Shown: positions 33,608 through 42,810 of the stretch, piece after piece
How the letters are laid out: every line of letters begins with the position of its first letter
Position numbering within the stretch: the first letter of the stretch is position 1
DNA from: NORP240 sp038134485
GTDB taxonomy: Bacteria > Pseudomonadota > Gammaproteobacteria > Pseudomonadales > Pseudohongiellaceae
Reading direction: 5' to 3'
Assembly: GCA_038134485.1 (NCBI GenBank)
Contig: JAYPVG010000004.1
Location: 82,401 to 146,400, forward strand
Length of the DNA: 64,000 nt
Made by a program: the position numbers and the translations under genes
Notes under the pieces: model-generated
Seen by the model: only the letters and a program-made list of their open reading frames with translations
Database searches by the model: none
What the model was told of the DNA's origin: nothing

Positions 33608-34867
33608 CTAACGACGGCGCTGCGGTGGTCCCTTACGCGCGGGCGATCGGGTGGCGGGTTTAAATTTGGACTCGCGGGTGAATCCGGGTGCTTTGGTCAG
33701 CAGCCGCTCGTCAGGGTGGACACAATCAAGCTTGTAGCCAAGCTTGGCTTCGATGGCCGGAAGGAGAAAGGAATCTTCTTCGCAGGCGAAACTGATCGAA
33801 GTTCCCACGGCTCCGGCGCGGCCGGTTCTTCCAATGCGGTGCACGTAATCTTCGGGCTCTTCCGGCAGTGTGTAGTTGATTACATGGGTGACGTCTTCGA
33901 TATGCAGCCCGCGGCCGGCCACGTCGGTAGCCACCAATACCTTGAATTTTCCGGTCTTGAATGATTCCAGCGTCTTTATTCTTTTGTTCTGCGCCACTTC
34001 GCCGGACAACATGCCGCAATTAAGACCATTGCGGTAAAGATTGTCTGCGAGCCTGCGTACCTGATCGCGCCGGTTTCTGAAAACAATTATCCGTTCGGCG
34101 CCCGGTTCTGATATCAGGTTAAATAGCAGGTCGTATTTGGCCTCGGTCGTAACCAGGTAAACTATTTGCTCCACAGAGTCAGTTGCCACTTTTTCTGGCT
34201 CTACCTCCACCAGAATGGGATCCATGGCCCAGCGAGCACCGAGTTCGTGGATCTCCGGTGTAAACGTAGCGCTGAACAGCAAGGTCTGACGGCAGTCTTT
34301 TTTTGGCGTTTGGGCAATCACCCGCCTTACCTGCGGAATAAACCCCATGTCCAGCATCCGATCTGCTTCATCGATAACCAGCAGCTCAATCAGACCCAGG
34401 TAAAGTTTGTCATTCTGGACAAAATCGAGCAGGCGTCCAGGCGTGGCTACCACAATATCCACTGGCTTCCTGTCCAGCGCCCTTTCCTGTTTGCTGTAAT
34501 CCTCGCCGCCTACCAGGGTGACAGTGTGAAGATCGGTATGAGTCGTTAGTTTGACTGCGTCGTCGGCAATCTGGATGGCCAGTTCCCGGGTCGGCGCGAT
34601 GATTAATGCCCTGGGCTCGGCGGTATAGCGCTCTTCCTCGATCGGATTGATCAGCAAATCATTGATGATGGTAATCAGGAAGGCCGCTGTTTTACCCGTG
34701 CCGGTCTGTGCCCGGCCGGTGACATCGTTACCTTGCAGCGTGAATTTCAGGCTTTGCGCCTGAATCGGCGTGCAATATTCGAATCCCAGGTCGCTGATGG
34801 CTTTGCGCAGCGGTTCCTGCAAGTCGAATGTGTCGAATGAAACTTTATCGGGACTGCCTGATTCCAT
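33608..34867 (-). CDS. rhlB: DEAD-box ATP-dependent RNA helicase RhlB
   Basis: A 419-residue DEAD-box helicase with the full motif set: TPIQ (Q motif), AQTGTGKT (I), PTRELA (Ia), TPGR (Ib), VIDEADRM (II), SAT (III), and HRIGRTGRAG (VI). A short basic tail (KFKPATRSPARKGPPQRRR) provides extra RNA contact. The spacing and the sequence between motifs (YCTPIQAQSL, DMGFIPQVRRVI) fit RhlB, the degradosome helicase, rather than RhlE, which has a long tail. Degradosome association would need RNase E elsewhere in the genome. Confidence 0.88.
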   Translation of the reverse strand: MESGSPDKVSFDTFDLQEPLRKAISDLGFEYCTPIQAQSLKFTLQGNDVTGRAQTGTGKTAAFLITIINDLLINPIEEERYTAEPRALIIAPTRELAIQIADDAVKLTTHTDLHTVTLVGGEDYSKQERALDRKPVDIVVATPGRLLDFVQNDKLYLGLIELLVIDEADRMLDMGFIPQVRRVIAQTPKKDCRQTLLFSATFTPEIHELGARWAMDPILVEVEPEKVATDSVEQIVYLVTTEAKYDLLFNLISEPGAERIIVFRNRRDQVRRLADNLYRNGLNCGMLSGEVAQNKRIKTLESFKTGKFKVLVATDVAGRGLHIEDVTHVINYTLPEEPEDYVHRIGRTGRAGAVGTSISFACEEDSFLLPAIEAKLGYKLDCVHPDERLLTKAPGFTRESKFKPATRSPARKGPPQRRR

Positions 34868-34976
34868 TGGATGCCTTTATTGCCGTTCGGACGTTAACAG
34901 TTCCTGTCGGCAAGCAATTGAGTGGGCCGCATGATACCCGAGTTGGCACATTGCGCAAAACATGTATGCGCCCGGA

Positions 34977-35738
34977 CTATAGGCTACTCGAGCATGCCGG
35001 GCAGTGGGGATCCCGGCGTAACGTCAGTTCCCGCCACTGCATGGCGCGCGCATCCAGCAGTAACAGTTTTCCGACCAGACTTTTGCCCAAACCTGCTATT
35101 AACTTGATGGTTTCTGTTGCCTGAATCGAACCGATGATTCCCACTACCGGAGCAAGAACACCATTGCTGGCACAATTCGCCTCCTCATCATCGCCCTCCC
35201 GGTACAGGCACTGGTAGCAAGGGCTGTCGTCACGCCGATAATCAAACACCGTTACCTGACCTTCCATTCGAATCGCAGCACCTGATACCAGTGGCACACG
35301 TGCCTTTAGACAGGCATCGTTTATGGCGAATCGGGTAGTAAAATTATCGGTCGCATCGACGACTACGGTTTTATTTTTTATCGCTTGTTCAAGATTTTTC
35401 CCCTGCAATCTCTCATTAATCAGGGTCAGCTTGATATCGGGGTTCAACCCCTTGAGCGTGGTGGCAGCAGAATTCACCTTCGACTCGCCAATGTTTTGCT
35501 GGCTGTGAGCAATCTGGCGCTGCAGGTTAGTCAGCTCGACCGAATCGTCATCAGCAATAGTCAGTTGCCCGACGCCTGCGGCCGCCAGGTACATGGCGAG
35601 CGGGCAGCCGAGACCACCCATGCCCACGATCAGCACCGAGGCATCCAGCAGCTTCTGCTGCCCGGCGACATCCAGTTCGGGCAACATGATCTGACGGCTG
35701 TAACGAAGTAGTTGGTGATCGTCCATAGTTTGTGTCAA
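34977..35738 (-). CDS. moeB: Molybdopterin-synthase adenylyltransferase MoeB
   Basis: A 253-residue E1-like enzyme of the MoeB/ThiF/HesA group. It shows the nucleotide-binding GMGGLGCPLAMYLAAAGVG, the Arg-finger-containing LTNLQRQIAHS, and DATDNFTTRFAIND. Two CxxC zinc pairs are present (CYQC near 174 and CPAC at the C-terminus). MoeB adenylates the C-terminal glycine of MoaD for molybdopterin synthesis; a ThiF-like role with ThiS is possible because the families overlap. No rhodanese domain is attached. The start overlaps the prmC stop by four bases, completing hemA-prfA-prmC-moeB. Confidence 0.9.
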   Translation of the reverse strand: MTQTMDDHQLLRYSRQIMLPELDVAGQQKLLDASVLIVGMGGLGCPLAMYLAAAGVGQLTIADDDSVELTNLQRQIAHSQQNIGESKVNSAATTLKGLNPDIKLTLINERLQGKNLEQAIKNKTVVVDATDNFTTRFAINDACLKARVPLVSGAAIRMEGQVTVFDYRRDDSPCYQCLYREGDDEEANCASNGVLAPVVGIIGSIQATETIKLIAGLGKSLVGKLLLLDARAMQWRELTLRRDPHCPACSSSL

Positions 35739-36622
35739 CGCTCAAATCTTGCCCCGGTTACTCTATCCAATCCGGCAAGATCCCGCCAGCCAGTTACCTC
35801 CCGGAAGCCGTTCGCGGCCATGCTAGCCGCCAGCGCAGCACCCTGGGTTGCACCATGCTCGAGCAGCAACCAGGCATCAGGGTTCAGGAAGTCCCGCGCC
35901 CGGGTCACTATTTCCAGCAGGCAAGCAAATCCTCCCTCCGCCGCGATCAGCGCCTGCGCAGGCTCATAAGGCAAGCCGTGTTCCTGCAGATGTGGGTCAC
36001 CGGCCGCTATGTAGGGCGGATTACTCACTATCAGGTCGAAGCGGCTACCGGCCAGCGGCTCAAGCCATGAGCCCGTTACGAATTCGACGTTTTTTACATC
36101 AAGCATGCCGGCATTTTCCGCCGCCAGGGTCAGACTGGCTTCACTCTGGTCGGTGGCAATTACCTGCCAGCACGAACTGTGTCGCGCCAGAGCAAAAGCA
36201 ATCGCGCCGCTGCCGGTTCCGAGGTCCAGCAACTTGAGATTTTCCTGTTCCCGTCCGCGCAGGCAATCAAGGGCCCGCTCGACCAGCAGTTCGGTCTCAG
36301 GTCTGGGAATCAACACGCGCGAATCCACCTTCACCTCGAAGTCCCAGAATGCTTTTTTTCCGAGTATGTACGCCATCGGCTCACCCTGTCGGCGACGCCG
36401 CAGATCGGCATCGAATTGCTGTCGCTGCGCGGGATCGAGGGCGCGCTCAGGATGAGCCATCACGGTGGTTCGGGTACATGCCAGTGCATTGCCGAGCAAC
36501 AGGGCAACATCTATTTCCGGGCTATCGCTTACCCGGCGCAGGGATTCGGCAGATCGCATCAGCATGCCGACGGTACTCCCGCTTTCCGACCTGGCAGCAA
36601 GAGAGCCGTTCGAGGGAGCCAT
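35735..36622 (-). CDS. prmC: Release factor glutamine methyltransferase PrmC
   Basis: A 295-residue SAM-dependent methyltransferase that methylates the Gln of the GGQ motif in RF1 and RF2. The catalytic motif is VSNPPYIAAGDPHLQEHGLP near residue 190. The SAM site is LKLLDLGTGSGAIAFALAR near 125. The ATG at 36622 overlaps the prfA stop (TGATG), consistent with coupling. However, the family N-terminus aligns better with a start at ATG 36565, which has GGGAG 10 bases upstream, so the first 19 residues may not exist. It sits next to its substrate gene prfA. Confidence 0.94.
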   Translation of the reverse strand: MAPSNGSLAARSESGSTVGMLMRSAESLRRVSDSPEIDVALLLGNALACTRTTVMAHPERALDPAQRQQFDADLRRRRQGEPMAYILGKKAFWDFEVKVDSRVLIPRPETELLVERALDCLRGREQENLKLLDLGTGSGAIAFALARHSSCWQVIATDQSEASLTLAAENAGMLDVKNVEFVTGSWLEPLAGSRFDLIVSNPPYIAAGDPHLQEHGLPYEPAQALIAAEGGFACLLEIVTRARDFLNPDAWLLLEHGATQGAALAASMAANGFREVTGWRDLAGLDRVTGARFER

Positions 36623-37710
36623 CAGTCGGCCGCCGCCAGGCTCGCCAACTGGTCTGCCTGATATTCGTTGATCAACGGCTGCACCACGGCTCCGAGATCG
36701 CCCTCCATGACTTCAGGAAGATTGTAAAGGGTCAGCTTGATCCGGTGGTCAGTGACCCGGCCCTGGGGGTAGTTATAGGTGCGAATTTTCTCCGAACGAT
36801 CACCGCTGCCCACCAGGAGTCTGCGGGTATCCGACTCTTCCCGCGCCTGTGCCTGTTGTGCCTCGTCCAGCAGTTTGGCCTGCAGCAGGGACATGGCCCG
36901 CGCCTTGTTCTTGTGTTGGGAGCGTTCGTCCTGACACTCAACGACGATTCCCGATGGCAGATGGGTAATGCGGATCGCGGAATCCGTTTTGTTGACGTGC
37001 TGACCTCCGGCGCCGCTGGCCCTGAAGGTGTCTATACGCAGGTCGTTCTTGTTGATGTCGACTTCGTTGACGTCTTCAAGTTCCGGCATGATGGCGACGG
37101 TGCAGGCGGAAGTATGGATTCGGCCCTGGGTCTCGGTTTCCGGGACCCGCTGCACGCGGTGGGCGCCGGACTCGAACTTCAGCTTCTCGTACACATCCTT
37201 GCCTTCGATACGCAAGATAATTTCTTTATAGCCACCATGTTCGCCGTGCCGCTCCGACATCACCTCAGTCTTCCAGCCGATTCTCTCCGCGTAACGGGAG
37301 TACATGCGAAACAGATCTCCGGAAAAGATAGCCGCCTCGTCGCCTCCCGTTCCGGCACGAATTTCCAGAAAGACGTTGCAACTGTCCTTGGAATCTCTCG
37401 GTAACAGAAGTTTTTGCAGGACCAGCTCCAGCTCCTGAATCTCGGCCTCAAGTCCGGCGACTTCCTCCTCGGCCATCGTGCGAATGTCCGCGTCGCCATC
37501 CTTGAGAAGATCGCGGGCTTCGAGTAAGCCGTCCCGGGCATCCTGGAATCGCCGGTAGCTCTTGACCACCGGTTCCAGTTCCGCGTATTCCTTGGACAGT
37601 TCACGGAATCGATCCTGATTAGAAATTATTTCAGCATCACTGAGCAACGCTTCCAGCTCGTCAAAGCGATCACGCAGCGCGTCGAGTTTGTTTTGAATGG
37701 AATCCTTCAT
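36622..37710 (-). CDS. prfA: Peptide chain release factor 1
   Basis: A 362-residue RF1. The catalytic GGQ is in SGAGGQHVNKTDSAIRITH near residue 235. The stop-codon reading region carries the RF1-type PxT rather than the RF2 SPF (HRVQRVPETETQGRIHTSA). The N-terminal coiled-coil domain begins MKDSIQNKLDALRDRFDELE. Its start is 3 bases after the hemA stop, and its stop overlaps prmC. Confidence 0.97.
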   Translation of the reverse strand: MKDSIQNKLDALRDRFDELEALLSDAEIISNQDRFRELSKEYAELEPVVKSYRRFQDARDGLLEARDLLKDGDADIRTMAEEEVAGLEAEIQELELVLQKLLLPRDSKDSCNVFLEIRAGTGGDEAAIFSGDLFRMYSRYAERIGWKTEVMSERHGEHGGYKEIILRIEGKDVYEKLKFESGAHRVQRVPETETQGRIHTSACTVAIMPELEDVNEVDINKNDLRIDTFRASGAGGQHVNKTDSAIRITHLPSGIVVECQDERSQHKNKARAMSLLQAKLLDEAQQAQAREESDTRRLLVGSGDRSEKIRTYNYPQGRVTDHRIKLTLYNLPEVMEGDLGAVVQPLINEYQADQLASLAAAD

Positions 37711-37713
37711 GGC

Positions 37714-39051
37714 TTAATGCTTGTCATCAACTTGTCCGTCGAGATCAAAGAGTTCTCGCACCAGTTCAATCAGCTCATCACGACCTTCCGCACTGGCATG
37801 TTTTAGCTTCACTGTCGGCGCATGAATCAATTTGTTAGTAATGCCGCGTGCGAGGGCCTCCAGCACAACGTCCGGACTGTCGCCTCGCTCGAGAGAGCGC
37901 AGAGCTTTCTCGATCTCGATCACTCTGATTTCATCGGCTCTGCTGCGAAATTCCTTCAACGTGGACACTGCGCCCAGCGAGCGTACGTGGCGAAGATAAT
38001 CGCCGACCCCACGTTCAATAATTTGCTCCGCCTCGCTGGCGGCCTCCTCCCGGCTTTTCACACTGTCGTCTATCACACCGCGAATGTCATCGATGGTGTA
38101 CAGGTAGGCATCCGGAATCTCACCGACCTCAGGCTCTATATCCCGTGGCACCGCCAGATCAACCAGCAACATGGGCTTGTGCTTGCGTTGCCGAAATGAC
38201 TTCTCGACGGCTCCCTTGCCAAGTAAAGGCAGCTGACTGTTGGTGGATGACACCACGATATCAGCCTGCACCAGCTGCTCGGGTATGTCGGACAACAACA
38301 CGCCGTGACCCGCGAAGCGGGTTCCCAGTTCCACCGCGCGCTCGAGGGTTCTGTTGGCGACCACGATATTGGCAACCCCTTTGTCTCGCAAATGCCGCGC
38401 CACCAGCTCGATGGTTTTGCCTGCGCCTATCAACAGGGCACCCAGGCTCGGCAAATCGGAGAAGATGCGTTCTGCCAGAGTGACTGCTGCATAGGCGACC
38501 GAGACCGGATTCTCGCCGATCGCAGTATCAGTCCGCACCTCCTTCGCCACCGAGAATGCGTCCTGGAAAGCCTTGCCAAGATTAACTCCAATAACGTCCA
38601 GCTCTTTGGACACCGCGAAAGCGGACTTGATCTGACCGAGAATCTGCGGTTCGCCGAGGACCATCGAATCGAGACCGCTACACACCTTCATCAGGTGCCT
38701 CACAGCCTGTTCCTGCCAGTAGAAGTAGCTGCAGGCTTCTATCTGGTCCGCAGAGAGCTGGTGGAAATGACTGAGCCAATCGGTGATCTGCCGCTGCATG
38801 GATAGCAGGTCTTGTTGTTTTTCCAGCTCTTCGCTGCTGCGAAGATCCGGCATGCCGGGCTCAGCGCTGATATCGAGAGACAGATACAGTTCCGTGCGAT
38901 TACAGGTCGAGACAATGACCACTTCTTCGACGTGCTCGAGTTCGATGAGCTGATCGATGGCCCGCCCGACGATCTCAGGCGGAAACGCGACTTTTTCTCG
39001 TAGTTCGATCGTCGCGGTGTTGTGATTGATACCTGCCAGTACCAGCGCCAT
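37714..39051 (-). CDS. hemA: Glutamyl-tRNA reductase
   Basis: A 445-residue HemA that reduces Glu-tRNA(Glu) to glutamate-1-semialdehyde, the first step of haem synthesis by the C5 route. Catalytic Cys is in STCNRTELYLSL near residue 50. The active-site block HLMKVCSGLDSMVLGEPQIL follows at about 115, the NADPH domain has LLIGAGKTIELVARHL near 207, and a C-terminal dimerisation helix region ends the protein. It heads hemA-prfA-prmC-moeB, and its control region contains a 12-bp palindrome. Confidence 0.97.
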   Translation of the reverse strand: MALVLAGINHNTATIELREKVAFPPEIVGRAIDQLIELEHVEEVVIVSTCNRTELYLSLDISAEPGMPDLRSSEELEKQQDLLSMQRQITDWLSHFHQLSADQIEACSYFYWQEQAVRHLMKVCSGLDSMVLGEPQILGQIKSAFAVSKELDVIGVNLGKAFQDAFSVAKEVRTDTAIGENPVSVAYAAVTLAERIFSDLPSLGALLIGAGKTIELVARHLRDKGVANIVVANRTLERAVELGTRFAGHGVLLSDIPEQLVQADIVVSSTNSQLPLLGKGAVEKSFRQRKHKPMLLVDLAVPRDIEPEVGEIPDAYLYTIDDIRGVIDDSVKSREEAASEAEQIIERGVGDYLRHVRSLGAVSTLKEFRSRADEIRVIEIEKALRSLERGDSPDVVLEALARGITNKLIHAPTVKLKHASAEGRDELIELVRELFDLDGQVDDKH

Positions 39052-39393
39052 GAGGAATCCGGAAAATGTTTCTGTTATAAACCGGTGGCCGAGTAACCAC
39101 GTATTTTTAACAGGAAGCGCAACCGCAATCGAACCGGTTCGCTATCCTATCAAGGGTTAGCGTCAATTTGCCCGCTGACTGCTATTTAGCCGTCAGCGTC
39201 TGATACCCCTCAGCGACGATCCTTGGCGACGAAAAGGGGCGCTATATTAACGGTTTGGCCACCCTCAAGTCCATCCGTGCACGGCAGCCGGACTTCTGCG
39301 GATGCCGGCTGCAGCGGTAAATAGTGTGTGGCAATTCTGGCAACCTGATACAATCCGGCAAGACCGGATACTCGACCTGGGACCCGATACGCA
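39052..39393. promoter_or_regulatory. Divergent control region between hemA and the TPR-lolB-ispE operon
   Basis: No gene is seen in these 342 bases. They hold a perfect palindrome CGAACCGGTTCG (39130-39141) on the hemA side, and a hairpin GCAGCCGG-13-CCGGCTGC (39284-39312). An extended -10 TGATACAAT (39346-39354) lies 40 bases before the TPR gene. A short dyad ATCCGG-5-CCGGAT (39353-39369) overlaps the expected transcription start. Confidence 0.4.
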
Positions 39394-41148
39394 ATGATGC
39401 GAATTCCAAGCAGACCTATTGCCCTTCTTTTCAGTGCGGTAATTGCACACGGCTGCGCCTCCGGGCCGGCACCCGAACAGGAGGAAACGCAGGCGGTAAC
39501 AGAAGCGACTCCGCAGCCCCCGGTCCCGCAACAAGCCGAGCAGGAAGTCGAGGTGGATTATGGGGCATTCACCGAGGAACAGCTGTATCAGACCATCATC
39601 AGCGAACTCACCGGACAGCAGGGTGACCTCGAGCAGGCCAGTGACGACTATTTCCGACTGGCATTCGAAACCCGCGACGTCGGCATGGTACGGCGTGCAA
39701 GCCAGTTTGCATCCGTAACGGGCGACATCAACGCGCTGGTCCAGTTGGGGCTGCTCTGGACCGAGCTGGAACCCGACAATATCGATCCCCATCTGATGCT
39801 GAGTTTCCAGCTGCTCGATGCCGGGCGATTTGAAGACGCAGTTAACCATATGGCTGATGTCATCGATCTCGGCGGCGACGTGGACTTCGCGACGATCTCG
39901 GCCAGAAGCCAACGTATGCCGACCGAACGACGGAGCCGGCTTATCGAAAACCTGCGTGAACTGCACACTCTCTACCCAACAGAGAGGTCCATCCAGTACA
40001 CCGTTGTCGAGCTATTGAGTCAGAACCAGCAGAACGAAGATGCCCTGATTGAACTGCAGACGCTGCGCCAGAACTACGGCGAAAGCCCTCGCACGGTGCT
40101 GACCGAAGCCCAGCTGCTGCAGAGCCTGGAACAGACCGACCGCGCCCTGCGGGTGCTGCGCAGCGGCGTCCGCTCTTATCCGCAGGCCAAACCCCTGCGG
40201 TATAACTACGCCAGATTACTGATCCAGGGTGAGGAATACGAGGAAGCGCAAGAACAGTTCGAGATCATCATCCAGCAAGATCCGGAAGACTACGAAACGA
40301 TTTATTCGATGGCCCTGCTGGACCTGGAGATGGAAGACTACGACATTGCCAGGTCGCGGTTTTCCCTGCTGGTTGCGGTCGAGCATCGGCTGAACGAAAG
40401 CCACTTTTACATGGGTTACATAGCAGAACAGCAGAACCAGTTCACCGAGGCCATTCCGCACTACCGGGCAGTAGCCGTTGGCGCCCCTAACTTCGTGGCA
40501 GCCCAGCAGCAGGCGACCCGCTTCGCGATTGAGGCCGAACGCTACGATGACGCCCATGACTGGCTGGTGGAACTTTCCCGGGGTCAGCCGCGACTGGAGA
40601 TCTTATTCAGCAATGTGGAAGCGTCGCTGCTGATGCAGGCCGGGCAGTTTGACCGCGCCATGGCGGTGCTGAACGATATGTTGACGCGCTACCCCAACGA
40701 CACCGACCTGCTTTTTACGCGGGTGCTGGCACACGACAATTTCAGCGATATGGCCAGTGCAGAACAGGACCTGCGCAGGATTATCGCGCTGCAGCCGGAA
40801 GATTCCCGTGCCCTGAATCATCTGGGCTACATGCTGGCAGATCGGACTGATCGATTTGAGGAGTCACTGGAACTGCTCGAACAGGCCATCGCCATCTCTC
40901 CGGACGACCCTGCAATTATCGACAGCCTGGCCTGGGTGCAATACAAGCTGGGCCGCTACGAAGAATCCCTCAGCAATCTTCGGCGTGCCTTTGCCGCCTT
41001 CCCGGACCCCGAAGTCGCCTCCCACCTCGGCGAGGTACTCTGGGTGCTGGGCCGCCAGCGAGAGGCCATGGAAGTGTGGGAAGACGCTCTGGATGAAGCG
41101 CCAGACAGCGAAATTGTCCGGGAAGCGATGGACCGGCTCACCCAGTAA
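39394..41148 (+). CDS. TPR-repeat outer membrane lipoprotein
   Basis: A 584-residue lipoprotein with the lipobox in SAVIAHGC (Cys21), a Pro/Gln/Glu-rich linker (EETQAVTEATPQPPVPQQAE), and then about a dozen TPR-type helical hairpins to the end. The clearest are RALRVLRSGVRSYPQAKPLR, DSRALNHLGYMLADRTDRFE and SLAWVQYKLGRYEESLSNLR. It is the usual neighbour of lolB and ispE in pseudomonad-like genomes; its precise role is unknown, with envelope assembly scaffolding most often proposed. The gap to lolB is only 9 bases, so the three genes are one operon. Confidence 0.88.
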   Translation: MMRIPSRPIALLFSAVIAHGCASGPAPEQEETQAVTEATPQPPVPQQAEQEVEVDYGAFTEEQLYQTIISELTGQQGDLEQASDDYFRLAFETRDVGMVRRASQFASVTGDINALVQLGLLWTELEPDNIDPHLMLSFQLLDAGRFEDAVNHMADVIDLGGDVDFATISARSQRMPTERRSRLIENLRELHTLYPTERSIQYTVVELLSQNQQNEDALIELQTLRQNYGESPRTVLTEAQLLQSLEQTDRALRVLRSGVRSYPQAKPLRYNYARLLIQGEEYEEAQEQFEIIIQQDPEDYETIYSMALLDLEMEDYDIARSRFSLLVAVEHRLNESHFYMGYIAEQQNQFTEAIPHYRAVAVGAPNFVAAQQQATRFAIEAERYDDAHDWLVELSRGQPRLEILFSNVEASLLMQAGQFDRAMAVLNDMLTRYPNDTDLLFTRVLAHDNFSDMASAEQDLRRIIALQPEDSRALNHLGYMLADRTDRFEESLELLEQAIAISPDDPAIIDSLAWVQYKLGRYEESLSNLRRAFAAFPDPEVASHLGEVLWVLGRQREAMEVWEDALDEAPDSEIVREAMDRLTQ

Positions 41149-41157
41149 ACGTCTATT

Positions 41158-41775
41158 GTGATCAGCCGGAACCTCATTAATTCTGTTACCTTCCTCCTGG
41201 CTTCCTCAATGTTCCTTGCCGCCTGCCAGACCGCGCCGCGACTGGAGCAATCCACCGCCTGGAAGATTCGCGCGAACCAGCTGGGAGAGCTGGATCAGTG
41301 GCAACTGCAGGGTCGTGTGAATGCCCGCTACGAAAACGAATCGCACACGCCACGTATTCGCTGGCAGCAGAATCAGGACAATTACACAATTCGACTCTGG
41401 GGTACTCTGAATGCCGGGAATACCCTGATTGAGGGTCGACCCGGTTTCGTCACTTTCGACCAGGGCGGAGAAGTCAGAACCGCCAGCAGTCCGGAATCGC
41501 TGATTCTGGAACATCTGGGATATGAATTGCCGGTGTCTCAACTGGAATACTGGATCAAAGGCTTGCCAACTCCCGACGAGCAACACCAGTTGGAACTTGG
41601 AGAGTTCAACGAGGTTCTGAGCATGCGGCAATCCGGCTGGACGATGAGTTACGAGGATTACCGGCTGTTTGGTGAATACAGCCTGCCCCGTCGTATTCAG
41701 ATGAGCCGCGCGGAACGCAATATCCGGTTGACATTTATCGGGCTGAACTGGATTGTCGAAGACCCGTTGAACTGA
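41158..41775 (+). CDS. lolB: Outer membrane lipoprotein insertion factor LolB
   Basis: A 205-residue LolB that accepts lipoproteins from LolA and inserts them in the outer membrane. It is itself a lipoprotein with lipobox MFLAAC (Cys23). Family marks include WQLQGRVNARY near residue 47, which starts the half-barrel, and SQLEYWIKGLP at about 128. A GTG start at 41158 is used. It precedes ispE by 21 bases, the classical gammaproteobacterial order lolB-ispE-prs. Confidence 0.94.
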   Translation: MISRNLINSVTFLLASSMFLAACQTAPRLEQSTAWKIRANQLGELDQWQLQGRVNARYENESHTPRIRWQQNQDNYTIRLWGTLNAGNTLIEGRPGFVTFDQGGEVRTASSPESLILEHLGYELPVSQLEYWIKGLPTPDEQHQLELGEFNEVLSMRQSGWTMSYEDYRLFGEYSLPRRIQMSRAERNIRLTFIGLNWIVEDPLN

Positions 41776-41796
41776 CCTCTTCCGACCCGCAGTGCA

Positions 41797-42642
41797 ATGA
41801 GCAATATCCTGACCTACAAATCGCCAGCCAAGCTGAACCTGTTCCTGCACATCACGGGTCGTCGACCGGACGGATATCACCAGTTACAGACCGTCTTTCA
41901 ACTGATAGACCTCTGTGACATCCTGACTTTCGACATCGACAATCTTCCACAGGGCGTGCTGTCGCTGCGCTGCGATCAACCCGAAGTTCCACTGGACGAT
42001 AATCTGGTATTCAGCGCCGCCAGCGTGCTCCGGGACGCGGTTGGTAGGCCGGATCTGGCGGCGTCGGTTACCCTGCAGAAAAGAATTCCCATGGGCGCCG
42101 GACTGGGTGGTGGCAGCTCCAATGCGGCAATAGCCCTTTTGGCCCTGAATCAGCTCTGGAACCTCGGCCTTTCCATACCCCGATTGATGGAGCTCGGGCT
42201 TGGTCTGGGCGCAGACGTTCCGGTATTTGTCCTCGGCCGCAGTGCCTGGGCCGAGGGCGTCGGAGAGGAGCTGGAGCCCCTTGAGCTGCCGCCTCTGCAT
42301 TTCCTGATTATCCAGCCTCCGGTGCATATTGCCACCGCGGACATATTTGCCGATCAACAATTGACACGGGACTCTGCAGCCATCAAAATTGCCGACTTTC
42401 TGCCCGGCGGGGGCCGAAACGACTGCGAAAACGTCGTGCGCAGACAGTATCCCGAGGTCGATGAAGCGATGAACTGGTTGAACCAGTTCGCGCCTGCCAG
42501 GCTGACCGGAACCGGGTCCTGTGTGTTCACCAGCTTCGACAGTCTGCAGGAAGCAGAGGCGCTTCTTAAAAAAGTTCCGGCAGGGTTCAGGGGCTTTGTG
42601 GCCAGCGGTCTGAATCAACTGCCAGTTCCGCAGCGGGCATGA
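41797..42642 (+). CDS. ispE: 4-diphosphocytidyl-2-C-methyl-D-erythritol kinase
   Basis: A 281-residue GHMP kinase of the non-mevalonate isoprenoid pathway. It phosphorylates CDP-methylerythritol. Evidence: SPAKLNLFLHITGRRPDGYH at the N-terminus, the ATP-binding glycine loop PMGAGLGGGSSNAAIA near residue 95, and the GHMP C-terminal LTGTGSCVFTSF. It follows lolB and is followed by tRNA-Gln, whose promoter overlaps its stop. Confidence 0.96.
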   Translation: MSNILTYKSPAKLNLFLHITGRRPDGYHQLQTVFQLIDLCDILTFDIDNLPQGVLSLRCDQPEVPLDDNLVFSAASVLRDAVGRPDLAASVTLQKRIPMGAGLGGGSSNAAIALLALNQLWNLGLSIPRLMELGLGLGADVPVFVLGRSAWAEGVGEELEPLELPPLHFLIIQPPVHIATADIFADQQLTRDSAAIKIADFLPGGGRNDCENVVRRQYPEVDEAMNWLNQFAPARLTGTGSCVFTSFDSLQEAEALLKKVPAGFRGFVASGLNQLPVPQRA

Positions 42643-42667
42643 AATTGAAGATTTTTTCGAGTAAAAT
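42639..42667 (+). promoter_or_regulatory. Probable tRNA-Gln promoter
   Basis: ATGAAA at 42639-42644 as -35, a 17-base spacer and TAAAAT at 42662-42667 as -10. A GC-rich discriminator follows, and the tRNA starts 12 bases after the -10. The -35 overlaps the ispE stop codon. Confidence 0.55.
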
Positions 42668-42679
42668 AGCGGGCTCTAC

Positions 42680-42754
42680 TGGGGTGTCGCCAAGTGGTAA
42701 GGCACAAGGTTTTGATCCTTGCATGCGTTGGTTCGAATCCAGCCACCCCAGCCA
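42680..42754 (+). tRNA. tRNA-Gln (anticodon TTG)
   Basis: A complete cloverleaf of 75 bases with encoded CCA. The acceptor stem TGGGGTG/CACCCCA is perfect, the anticodon stem is CAAGG/CCTTG with loop TTTTGAT, giving anticodon TTG, and the T loop is TTCGAAT. tRNA-Gln between ispE and prs is a conserved gammaproteobacterial arrangement. Together with gatCAB in the same genome, it raises the question of whether Gln-tRNA is made by GlnRS or by amidation. Confidence 0.97.
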
Positions 42755-42810
42755 ATTTTCAGACAACACAACAGACAAGCAATAGATCCCTGCCTTTACA
42801 GGAATAGAAC

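Noticed and set aside
36349..37404. 351-residue plus-strand frame opposite prfA
   Set aside because: It overlaps the whole catalytic part of RF1 and reads as a shadow with no domain.
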